This document shows positions 1 to 5,477 of a stretch of 5,477 bases of DNA, in pieces (within the stretch, counting starts at the first letter, position 1; each line of letters starts with the position of its first letter). This DNA is from Flavobacteriales bacterium (GTDB lineage: Bacteria; Bacteroidota; Bacteroidia; Flavobacteriales; UBA7430): the NCBI GenBank assembly GCA_024959975.1, contig JANXFM010000036.1, positions 1-5,477 on the forward strand, read 5' to 3'. The notes under the pieces were generated by a model, which was not told where the DNA came from, did not search any database, and was given only the letters and a program-made list of their open reading frames with translations. Made by a program: the position numbers and the translations under genes.

Positions 1-2
1 TG

Positions 3-128
3 TTTGTAAGTAATCCTTTGTCCAAACTAATTGCTAATTTCTTTTTGGGTATAAATAAACCTAATTTCATTATCAGTTCCTTTACAAATGTAGATGCAGC
101 AAAGAAATGGTTGCTTGAACAAAAGTGA
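3..128 (+). CDS. C-terminal 41 residues of a small protein, possibly SpoIIAA/STAS-like (partial, 5' end outside window)
   Basis: The third forward frame is open from the left edge to a TGA at 126-128 and gives 41 residues, beginning FVSNPLSKLIANFFLG and ending DAAKKWLLEQK. The pattern 'NPLxKLxANFFLGxNKPxF...FTNxxxAxKWL' resembles the C-terminus of the short (about 120-140 residue) SpoIIAA/STAS-like proteins common in Bacteroidetes, where a final helix with an 'A-x-x-W-L' motif closes the fold. Family assignment is from memory of the pattern and rests on the tail only. The function of these proteins is not established. The gene is convergent with uvrA, with 62 nt between the two stop codons. 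That it is coding at all is supported by the sensible composition and the conserved-looking ending; the family call is tentative. Confidence 0.6.
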   Translation, partial: FVSNPLSKLIANFFLGINKPNFIISSFTNVDAAKKWLLEQK

Positions 129-190
129 TTTTTCAAATTCAGAACAAATTTCTTTGAACTTATTTCAAAATATCTTTTAATGAGATTGTA

Positions 191-3016
191 TTAGTTTAAT
201 TCTGTTTTCAGGTATTGTACGGTGTAACTTTTTTCGTTATTCAAGATGGTTTCAGGGCTACCTTCACATAGTATGGTCCCACCTCCTTTACCACCTTCAG
301 GACCTAAATCGACAATATGATCTGCAAGTTTTATAACATCTATATTGTGCTCTATAATAAGTACCGTATTCCCTTTTTCTACAAGTTTATTTAAAACCTC
401 CATCAATACACGTATATCTTCAAAGTGAAGCCCCGTAGTGGGCTCATCCAGGATGAAAAGTGTATTTCCGGTATCTCTTTTGCTTAGCTCAGTAGCTAGT
501 TTTACACGTTGAGCTTCACCACCAGACAAGGTGGTAGATGGTTGTCCTAGTGTGATGTAACCTAAACCGACTTCTTGTAAAGTTTTAATTTTTCTATAAA
601 TTTTAGGGATCGGTTCGAAAAACTCTACGGCATGATTAATGGTCATTTGGAGTACGTCAGAAATTGATTTACCCTTGTACCGAATTTCTAAAGTTTCTCT
701 ATTGAATCTTTTTCCGTTACATGTTTCGCAATGAACATGTACATCTGGAAGAAAGTTCATTTCTATAACACGCATTCCTCCACCTTCGCAGGTTTCACAC
801 CTTCCACCTTTTACATTAAAAGAGAATCTACCAGGTTTGTATGCTCTAATCTTAGCTTCAGGCACTTCCGAGAACACGTTCCTTATTTCACTTAAAACAC
901 CGGTGTAAGTAGCCGGGTTAGATCGTGGTGTACGTCCAATTGGTGACTGATCTATGTCAATAACCTTGTCAATATGCTCTAAGCCGGTTATATCTTTATA
1001 AGGCATAGGTTTCTTTAGAGCTCTAAAGAAATGAGTGTTTAAAATGGGGTAGAGGGTTTCATTGATTAAGGTAGATTTACCACTTCCTGATACTCCAGTA
1101 ACACAAACAAGTTTTCCTAAGGGAAGAATAAGATCTACATCTTTTAAGTTGTTCCCTGTTGCTCCGTAAAGGTGTAGGTGTTTTCCGTTCCCTTCCCTAC
1201 GAATGGTCGGGATGCGAATCTCCTTTTCACCATTCAGGTATTGAGTGGTAAGTGTATGATTTTTCATGATCTGTTTAGGCGTTCCTTTACAGACAATTTC
1301 ACCCCCGTGTCTACCTGCTCCGGGACCAATATCTAGTACGTAATCTGCACTTTCAATCATTTCCTTATCATGCTCAACAACCAATACAGAATTCCCAATG
1401 TCACGTAAATTTTGAAGAGATTTGATAAGTCGTGTGTTATCTCTTTGATGTAAGCCAATACTTGGTTCATCGAGAATGTAGAGAACCCCAACCAATTGGG
1501 AGCCTATTTGTGTTGCTAAACGAATTCTCTGTGCTTCTCCACCTGATAGAGATTTAGAGCTTCTATTTAGGTTTAAATAGTCTAAACCTACATCTAGTAA
1601 GAATCTTAGACGTGTTTTTAATTCTTTAATGATTTCAACACCAATAGTTTTTTGTCTATCGTCTAGCTTATTTCCAAGATGATTAAAAAAGTTGTGCAAC
1701 TCTGAAATATCTAAATGTGCAAGATCAGAGATGTTATAGCCATCAATCTTAAAGTGCAGAGATTCTTTTTTTAAGCGATTACCATTACATTTTGAACAGT
1801 CTTTTTCGAACATATAGGTTTTAGCCCAACGCTTTAAACCTGCTGAATCAGAGTGGTGAAATTGATAGCTGATAAAATTTGCAATTCCTTCAAAGTTAAT
1901 CCTGTAATCCTGTGTAATTCCAAGAGTTTTATTGGAAATCTTAAAGGATTCTTCTGACCCGTTTAAAATAACATCAATGGCCTTTTTTGGAATCGTATGA
2001 ATGGGGTCTTTTAAATCGAATTTATAACGCTTAGCAATAATGGCTAATTGTTTCTTTATCCATGGGCTTTTACGATCGGCAATGGGTGCAAGCCCTCCCT
2101 TATCAATGGATAGGTTGTGGTCGGGGAAGATCTTATTTTCATCAATTTTCATTTCGACCCCCAGACCATTACAAGTTTTACAAGCACCTTTTGGTGAGTT
2201 AAATGAGAAAGAGTTAGGTTCCGGGTCATCGTATGCTACTCCACTTGTAGGACACATTAAATGCTTACTAAAGAATCTTAAGCTATCACTTTCGGGAGCA
2301 TAAACCTGCATAATGCCCTTGCCAAATTTTAAGGCAACATCAAGAGATTCTTTCAGTCTCTTTTCTACATCTCCATTAATTTGTAATCGGTCAATTACAA
2401 TTTCAATATCATGATTTTTATAACGATCGAGTTTTAAGCCCGGCATAATGTTTTGGATTTCTCCATCTATTCGAACTTTTATAAATCCTTGTTTAAGTAT
2501 TTGTTCGAATAAGTCTCTGTAATGACCTTTTCTAGCCTTTACAACTGGAGCTAACAAAAGAATTTTCTGATTTGGGTATGATTTAATAATCAGGTCTTTA
2601 ATTTGCTCAATCGTATAGCTAACCATTTTCTCTCCTGTTTCATAGGAGTGGGCATAAGAAACACGGGCATAAAGTAGGCGTAAGAAGTCGTAGATCTCAG
2701 TAATTGTTCCTACCGTAGAGCGTGGATTTTTATTGGTCGTTTTCTGTTCAATAGAAATGACAGGACTTAAGCCATCAATTTTATCTACATCAGGACGTTC
2801 CAATCCTCCTAGAAATTGACGCGCATAGGCTGAAAAAGTTTCTATGTATCTTCTTTGTCCTTCAGCGTAAATCGTATCAAAAGCAAGTGATGATTTTCCA
2901 CTGCCACTCAAGCCTGTAATTACAACAAGTTTGTCACGAGGAATCTTAACATCAATGTTTTTCAGGTTGTGAACCTTTGCTCCCTGAACTTCAATATATT
3001 CTTGAGGCTTAGCCAT
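191..3016 (-). CDS. uvrA: UvrABC excinuclease subunit A (UvrA), full length
   Basis: UvrA is the damage-sensing ABC-type ATPase of nucleotide excision repair: a dimer loads UvrB at bulky DNA lesions in the cytoplasm. The protein is 941 residues, close to the usual 940. Visible in order: first Walker A GLSGSGKSS (35-43); UvrB-binding region (about 120-250); first zinc module (C255, C279, C282, with Ser258 where a fourth Cys is usual); C407/C410 with the CxxCxGxRL pattern; first ABC signature LSGGEAQR (490-497) and Walker B ILDEP (514-518); second Walker A GVSGSGKST (641-649); C-terminal zinc finger C740/C743/C763/C766 (CX2C-X19-CX2C); second signature LSGGEAQR (830-837), Walker B ILDEP (855-859) and H-loop His890. 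An in-frame TAA lies directly before the ATG, so the start cannot be further upstream. It follows a 39-codon ORF by 3 nt and probably shares a transcript with rfbC. Apart from Ser258 nothing is missing. Confidence 0.98.
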   Translation of the reverse strand: MAKPQEYIEVQGAKVHNLKNIDVKIPRDKLVVITGLSGSGKSSLAFDTIYAEGQRRYIETFSAYARQFLGGLERPDVDKIDGLSPVISIEQKTTNKNPRSTVGTITEIYDFLRLLYARVSYAHSYETGEKMVSYTIEQIKDLIIKSYPNQKILLLAPVVKARKGHYRDLFEQILKQGFIKVRIDGEIQNIMPGLKLDRYKNHDIEIVIDRLQINGDVEKRLKESLDVALKFGKGIMQVYAPESDSLRFFSKHLMCPTSGVAYDDPEPNSFSFNSPKGACKTCNGLGVEMKIDENKIFPDHNLSIDKGGLAPIADRKSPWIKKQLAIIAKRYKFDLKDPIHTIPKKAIDVILNGSEESFKISNKTLGITQDYRINFEGIANFISYQFHHSDSAGLKRWAKTYMFEKDCSKCNGNRLKKESLHFKIDGYNISDLAHLDISELHNFFNHLGNKLDDRQKTIGVEIIKELKTRLRFLLDVGLDYLNLNRSSKSLSGGEAQRIRLATQIGSQLVGVLYILDEPSIGLHQRDNTRLIKSLQNLRDIGNSVLVVEHDKEMIESADYVLDIGPGAGRHGGEIVCKGTPKQIMKNHTLTTQYLNGEKEIRIPTIRREGNGKHLHLYGATGNNLKDVDLILPLGKLVCVTGVSGSGKSTLINETLYPILNTHFFRALKKPMPYKDITGLEHIDKVIDIDQSPIGRTPRSNPATYTGVLSEIRNVFSEVPEAKIRAYKPGRFSFNVKGGRCETCEGGGMRVIEMNFLPDVHVHCETCNGKRFNRETLEIRYKGKSISDVLQMTINHAVEFFEPIPKIYRKIKTLQEVGLGYITLGQPSTTLSGGEAQRVKLATELSKRDTGNTLFILDEPTTGLHFEDIRVLMEVLNKLVEKGNTVLIIEHNIDVIKLADHIVDLGPEGGKGGGTILCEGSPETILNNEKSYTVQYLKTELN

Positions 3017-3019
3017 TTA

Positions 3020-3139
3020 CTACATTTTATCTTTAACGAGTTGAAGCTCTACTTTTTCACTTAAAACATTAATGTTTTGCAAAAATAATTCTTCATTTCG
3101 AATTCCGATGACTTCTGCAACATTTTTAAGTTGTTTCAT
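3020..3139 (-). CDS. Possible small protein of 39 residues between rfbC and uvrA
   Basis: A 39-codon ORF runs from an ATG at 3137-3139 to a TAG at 3020-3022. The protein starts MKQLKNVAEVIGIRNEE and ends EKVELQLVKDKM. It is rich in Lys and Glu with spaced Val/Ile/Leu, compatible with amphipathic helices; there is no signal peptide, membrane segment or cysteine. I do not recognise the family. Its placement is the main evidence: it overlaps the 3' end of rfbC by 14 nt and stops 3 nt before the uvrA ATG (stop, TAA, ATG in a row), so it fills the gap exactly and could couple translation of rfbC to uvrA. Against it: it is very short, it has no ribosome-binding site (not decisive in Bacteroidota), and the upstream bases are T-rich on the coding strand. 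It could be a remnant or a chance ORF. Confidence 0.42.
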   Translation of the reverse strand: MKQLKNVAEVIGIRNEELFLQNINVLSEKVELQLVKDKM

Positions 3140-3680
3140 CAAAAAATTGAATTAAGCTCTTCAAATATTTCCCTTTTTTATCCTTAGATGAAATAATAGG
3201 GTTTTTCACTTCCCAATCAATAGCAAGTGAGGGGTCATCCCAGGCCAGGCAATCTTCAAACTCTGGATGGTATAAAGTATCACATTTGTATTGAAATACC
3301 GTATTGTCTTCCAGGGCAACAAATCCGTGCGCAAAACCCGCGGGAATCCAAAGCATGTTTGCTTTTTCACTGCTTAATTTTAGTTTAAAATGCTTTCCCA
3401 AGGTTTTAGATCCCTTGCGTAGGTCAACGACTACATCTAATGCTTTTCCTTTTGAAACTCTGACTAATTTACCTTGTGCATGTGGAGGTTTTTGAAAATG
3501 AAGCCCTCTAAGTACATTTTTGTGAGAAACAGACTGGTTGTCCTGAATAAAGCGAATATCGAGGCTTAATTTTTTAAATGTAGTCTCGTTCCAACTTTCC
3601 CAGAAAGCCCCTCTATCGTCTTCGAAAACCCTTGGCTGGAGTATTAGAAGCCCTTCAAAACCTGTTTCTTGTATCTGCAT
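3126..3680 (-). CDS. rfbC: dTDP-4-dehydrorhamnose 3,5-epimerase (RmlC/RfbC)
   Basis: RmlC converts dTDP-4-keto-6-deoxy-D-glucose to dTDP-4-keto-L-rhamnose, the third step of dTDP-L-rhamnose synthesis for O-antigen, capsule or other surface glycans; it is a cytoplasmic cupin-fold dimer. The 184-residue length matches the family (about 180-185). Conserved blocks: FxDxRGxFxE-like segment (19-28), RGLHFQ with the catalytic base His61, Lys71 in the QGKLVRV strand, DVVVDLR (82-88), WIPAGFAHGF (111-120), Tyr131 (likely the catalytic acid), the WDDPSLAIDW block (147-156) and ISSKD, whose Asp167 is the probable partner of His61. All expected residues are present, so the enzyme should be active. The ATG at 3678-3680 is the only usable start: the frame stays open upstream to 3750 but has no ATG, GTG or TTG. 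The rmlA, rmlB and rmlD partners are not in the window. A related sugar 3- or 3,5-epimerase is the main alternative. Confidence 0.95.
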   Translation of the reverse strand: MQIQETGFEGLLILQPRVFEDDRGAFWESWNETTFKKLSLDIRFIQDNQSVSHKNVLRGLHFQKPPHAQGKLVRVSKGKALDVVVDLRKGSKTLGKHFKLKLSSEKANMLWIPAGFAHGFVALEDNTVFQYKCDTLYHPEFEDCLAWDDPSLAIDWEVKNPIISSKDKKGKYLKSLIQFFDETT

Positions 3681-3685
3681 AATTT

Positions 3686-3742
3686 TTAAAAATCGAAAGT
3701 TAAAGATTAAAAATTGAATGTTAAAAGTTAAGTTGTTAAATG
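3686..3742. repeat. Degenerate heptanucleotide tandem repeat in the rfbC leader
   Basis: Eight consecutive units can be cut on the plus strand: TTAAAAA, TCGAAAG, TTAAAGA, TTAAAAA, TTGAATG, TTAAAAG, TTAAGTTG and TTAAATG. The starts are at 3686, 3693, 3700, 3707, 3714, 3721, 3728 and 3736, an exact 7-nt step except for one 8-nt unit. The consensus is TTAAAAR. On the rfbC coding strand this is a U-rich leader ending 5 nt before the ATG. The promoter-proximal end at 3682-3693 also forms a 12-nt palindrome (ATTTTTAAAAAT). Low-complexity A+T sequence can imitate periodicity, but the phase is held over 57 nt. Its role is unknown. Confidence 0.6.
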
Positions 3743-3758
3743 AAACACATTAGTGATG

Positions 3759-3786
3759 AAAAGGTAAATCGGAAAATAAACATCAA
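3759..3786 (-). promoter_or_regulatory. Candidate Bacteroidota-type promoter for rfbC (and possibly uvrA)
   Basis: On the minus strand, TTG (3784-3786), a 17-nt spacer and TACCTTTT (3759-3766) approximate the flavobacterial consensus TTG-N17-23-TAnnTTTG, with one mismatch at the last base of the -7 element. Transcription would start near 3752, giving a leader of about 70 nt that contains the heptanucleotide array. It lies in the only sizeable spacer (142 nt, 3681-3822) upstream of rfbC, where a promoter is expected. The sequence is so A+T-rich that a chance match is likely, hence the low confidence. Confidence 0.3.
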
Positions 3787-3822
3787 TTCAAATACATCTC
3801 TAATCTTTAATTCTATCATGTA

Positions 3823-4536
3823 TTACTGCGCATGAATAAGGAATATACAGGGTCTTTTGTGAAGTTCCGGCTTTGCAGTCTTTTTCCATTCTGCAATAGT
3901 CCTTGTCTTAATGTATTCAGTTTTCAGGCTGATATCGCATGCAATACAAAGTTTCGTGTTGCTTTGAAGATTTTGGTATAGCGTGTCTATGAGTTTGTTG
4001 TTTCTGTAGGGTGTTTCGATAAATAGCTGTGTTTGATTGTAGCTTCTAGAGATTCGCTCCAGATCTTTTAGCTTTTTCTTTACATCCGATTTATCGATAG
4101 GTAAGTAGCCGTTAAAAGTAAAAGATTGACCATTCATTCCACTAGCCATTAAAGAGAGTAGGATGGAGGAAGGCCCTACTAAAGGGATGATCTGAATGTC
4201 TTCTTTATGGGCGATGCTTGCGATTTCAGCTCCGGGGTCAGCAACTCCGGGGCAACCGGCTTCCGAAATGAGACCTACGTTTTTTCCATTTCTACACCCG
4301 TTTAAAAACTCATACAGTTCTTGGTCTTCAGTATGTTTATTTAAAATGTGAAGTTTTAATTTATTTTGAGGGCTTGGAATACCCATCTGTTTTAAAAAGG
4401 CCCGAGCAGTTTTACTATTTTCAACGATAAATTCATCCAATTGATGAATGGTCTCCTTTACTGATAAGGGTAAGATCTGTGTAACATCGCTTTCTCCCAA
4501 TGTTGTAGGGATCATGTATAGCTTACCCTTAGACAT
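3823..4536 (-). CDS. RsmI-like SAM-dependent methyltransferase (tetrapyrrole methylase fold, short form)
   Basis: The 237-residue protein belongs to the SAM-dependent methylase superfamily that includes RsmI, the 16S rRNA C1402 2'-O-methyltransferase. It has the N-terminal LYMIPTTLGE strand, GLISEAGCPGVADPG (88-102) as the SAM-binding and hinge motif, PLVGPSS (118-124), the SGMNGQSFTFNGYLP block (132-146) and ETPYR (174-178). It is about 50 residues shorter than classical RsmI (about 286) and lacks its C-terminal extension. Flavobacteria, as I recall, carry this short paralogue near dnaA; its substrate is not established, so no symbol is given. I chose the ATG at 4534-4536 because the family begins right at the 'GKLYxIPT' strand and because this ATG overlaps the phosphatase stop by 8 nt. 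A longer start at 4581 would add 15 unconserved residues read through phosphatase coding sequence. The upstream bases are A-rich, as is usual for Bacteroidota initiation sites. Confidence 0.88.
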   Translation of the reverse strand: MSKGKLYMIPTTLGESDVTQILPLSVKETIHQLDEFIVENSKTARAFLKQMGIPSPQNKLKLHILNKHTEDQELYEFLNGCRNGKNVGLISEAGCPGVADPGAEIASIAHKEDIQIIPLVGPSSILLSLMASGMNGQSFTFNGYLPIDKSDVKKKLKDLERISRSYNQTQLFIETPYRNNKLIDTLYQNLQSNTKLCIACDISLKTEYIKTRTIAEWKKTAKPELHKRPCIFLIHAQ

Positions 4537-5002
4537 TAAATTCTTTTTCAAGTTGGATTCTGATAGCTTCGCAGGCATCATTTAGCATGTCGAAAATATT
4601 TTTAAATCCTTGGTCTCCTCCATAGTAAGGATCAGGAACATTTTGGTTTTGCCCCGGATTTGATGCATTTAGAATGAGGTGGACCTTCTTTTTATCTTCT
4701 TTGTTTTTAGCAAGTTTAAGTGTGTTTGTGAGATTGGAGCTATCCATAACATAGATCAGGTCAAATGTTTCCAGATCTGTGCTTGTTAACTCTCTGGCTC
4801 TTTGATCTCCTATCGTAATATGATTTATGCTTGCAATGTTTTGAGATCTGATGTCCGGAGCATGTCCGATGTGGTAGGCTGAAGTCCCGGCAGAATCTAC
4901 AATAATGGGTAAGTGTTTACATTTTTCAGCAAGTATTCCCTCAGCTAATGGAGATCTGCATATATTCCCTAAGCAAACCATTAAGATCTTTTTTTCTTTC
5001 AT
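4529..5002 (-). CDS. Low-molecular-weight protein tyrosine phosphatase family protein
   Basis: This cytoplasmic phosphatase family hydrolyses phosphotyrosine or phosphoarginine through a cysteinyl-phosphate intermediate. The 157-residue protein has the P-loop VCLGNICRSP at the N-terminus, with nucleophile Cys10, Arg16 and Ser17 (CX5R-S), the DSAGT block (36-40), GHAPD (46-50), the DQRAREL segment (66-72) and the general-acid loop DPYYGG with Asp124 and two tyrosines (126, 127). All catalytic residues are present and the length is normal. The substrate cannot be read from sequence: tyrosine phosphatases for capsule kinases and arginine phosphatases look alike at this level. It lies downstream of dnaA, separated by a 37-nt gap filled by a terminator, and its last 8 nt overlap the start of the methyltransferase gene, suggesting coupled translation. 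No own promoter is evident. The ATG at 5000-5002 sits 5 nt after the terminator T-tract. Confidence 0.95.
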   Translation of the reverse strand: MKEKKILMVCLGNICRSPLAEGILAEKCKHLPIIVDSAGTSAYHIGHAPDIRSQNIASINHITIGDQRARELTSTDLETFDLIYVMDSSNLTNTLKLAKNKEDKKKVHLILNASNPGQNQNVPDPYYGGDQGFKNIFDMLNDACEAIRIQLEKEFNV

Positions 5003-5007
5003 AAGCT

Positions 5008-5034
5008 AAAAAAAGCAGGAATAGATCCTGCTTT
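5008..5034 (-). terminator. Rho-independent terminator of dnaA
   Basis: The segments 5012-5020 (AAAGCAGGA) and 5026-5034 (TCCTGCTTT) form a perfect 9-bp stem with a 5-nt loop. Read on the minus strand, in the direction of dnaA, the stem runs straight into seven consecutive T residues (complement of 5008-5014). This is a textbook intrinsic terminator beginning 5 nt after the dnaA stop codon. Read on the plus strand the T-run is interrupted (TTTAAATTTT), so termination should be mainly one-directional. The T-tract ends only 5 nt before the phosphatase ATG. Confidence 0.85.
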
Positions 5035-5039
5035 AAATT

Positions 5040-5477
5040 TTATAGTTGCTGTAGCTCAAGCTTTTTGCTGAGATCGTCAACATAAGAACGGAACTGTTTA
5101 TCTGTATCCGCTAGGTTGTTAACCGTCTTGCAGGCGTGAAGAACAGTTGCATGATCCTTTCCTCCACATTGCGCTCCAATGCTTGCTAAAGATGATTTTG
5201 TTAACTTTTTAGAAAAGAACATTGCTAATTGACGTGCCTGAACGATTCTTCTTTTTCTTGTTTTAGAGTTTAATACTTCTAAGCTAAGATCAAAGTAGTC
5301 ACAAATAACTTTTTGGATATAGTCTATGGAAACTTCGCGTGTTGTATTTTTCACAAAGCGATCAATCATTTCTTTGGCAAGACTTAGATTGATGTCTCTT
5401 TTATTTAAAGAAGATTGAGCTAAAAGTGAAATTAAAGCACCTTCGAGTTCACGTATATTTGAAGTGATACTATAGGC
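5040..5477 (-). CDS. dnaA: Chromosomal replication initiator DnaA, C-terminal 145 residues (partial, 5' end outside window)
   Basis: The minus-strand frame is open from the right edge to a TAA at 5040-5042; the ATG at 5367-5369 is an internal Met, not the start. DnaA binds DnaA boxes at oriC as an ATP-bound oligomer and unwinds the origin. Counting from the first visible residue, the fragment starts in the AAA+ lid with the sensor II motif NIRELEGAL (7-15, Arg9). It continues with the linker helix and domain IV: the basic KRRIVQARQLAMFF segment (75-88) and the DnaA signature IGAQCGGKDHATVLHAC (100-116), which makes base contacts with the DnaA box. The distance from sensor II arginine to the C-terminus (136 residues) is close to that of E. 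coli DnaA, so the C-terminus is complete. The N-terminal two thirds are missing only because the window ends. No DnaA box cluster is visible here. Confidence 0.97.
   Translation of the reverse strand, partial: AYSITSNIRELEGALISLLAQSSLNKRDINLSLAKEMIDRFVKNTTREVSIDYIQKVICDYFDLSLEVLNSKTRKRRIVQARQLAMFFSKKLTKSSLASIGAQCGGKDHATVLHACKTVNNLADTDKQFRSYVDDLSKKLELQQL

Noticed and set aside
129..190. TTCAAA / TTTGAA inverted repeat (6 bp, 15-nt loop) between the convergent gene ends
   Set aside because: It is a weak A/T stem with a long loop and no clear T-run in either direction; no terminator can be supported for uvrA or the left-edge gene.
2040..2303. 87-codon plus-strand ORF inside uvrA
   Set aside because: It is antisense to the zinc-module region of a full-length, fully conserved uvrA and its translation shows no family features; a shadow frame.
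3304..3495. 63-codon plus-strand ORF inside rfbC
   Set aside because: It is antisense to the conserved core of rfbC and has no independent support.
3791..3824. Inverted repeat AATACAT / ATGTATT (7 bp, 20-nt loop) at the end of the methyltransferase gene
   Set aside because: The stem is nearly all A/T, the loop is long and no T-tract follows on the minus strand, so it is not a convincing terminator.
4537..4581. N-terminal extension of the methyltransferase (start at 4581)
   Set aside because: The added residues lie in the phosphatase coding sequence and precede the normal family N-terminus; the ATG at 4536 fits better.
5040..5477. oriC or DnaA boxes near dnaA
   Set aside because: No cluster of TTATNCACA-like boxes or A+T-rich unwinding element is visible in the window; the origin, if nearby, is beyond the right edge or elsewhere.
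1..5477. tRNA, rRNA, CRISPR, insertion sequence or defence system
   Set aside because: No cloverleaf, long direct repeat, transposase, terminal inverted repeat or defence-type domain was seen; nearly all bases are accounted for by housekeeping genes.

Overview
The window looks like a piece of a low-GC Bacteroidota chromosome, most likely class Flavobacteriia. This rests on the A+T-rich sequence, the lack of Shine-Dalgarno sites before the genes, the style of the UvrA, DnaA and RsmI-like proteins, and the gene order dnaA - low-molecular-weight phosphatase - short RsmI-like methyltransferase, which I recall as common in flavobacteria. No species can be named.

All but one of the genes lie on the minus strand and read from right to left. 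From the right edge: the 3' end of dnaA (replication initiator, cut by the window edge); a strong intrinsic terminator; a low-molecular-weight tyrosine/arginine phosphatase; an RsmI-type SAM-dependent methyltransferase overlapping it by 8 nt; a 142-nt spacer with a candidate flavobacterial promoter and a degenerate heptanucleotide tandem repeat; rfbC (dTDP-4-dehydrorhamnose 3,5-epimerase); a 39-codon small ORF; and uvrA (nucleotide excision repair). At the left edge a plus-strand gene ends, convergent with uvrA; its C-terminus resembles small SpoIIAA/STAS-like proteins of Bacteroidetes.

The genes fall into two probable transcription units: phosphatase-methyltransferase behind dnaA, and rfbC-small ORF-uvrA behind the spacer promoter. 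They do not form one pathway. Replication initiation, rRNA-type methylation, cell-surface sugar synthesis and DNA repair are housekeeping functions that happen to be adjacent.

I see no clearly new multi-gene system. The points most worth a second look are the small ORF packed between rfbC and uvrA, the terminator placed 5 nt before the phosphatase start codon, the 7-nt periodic array in the rfbC leader, and the missing cysteine in the first zinc module of UvrA.
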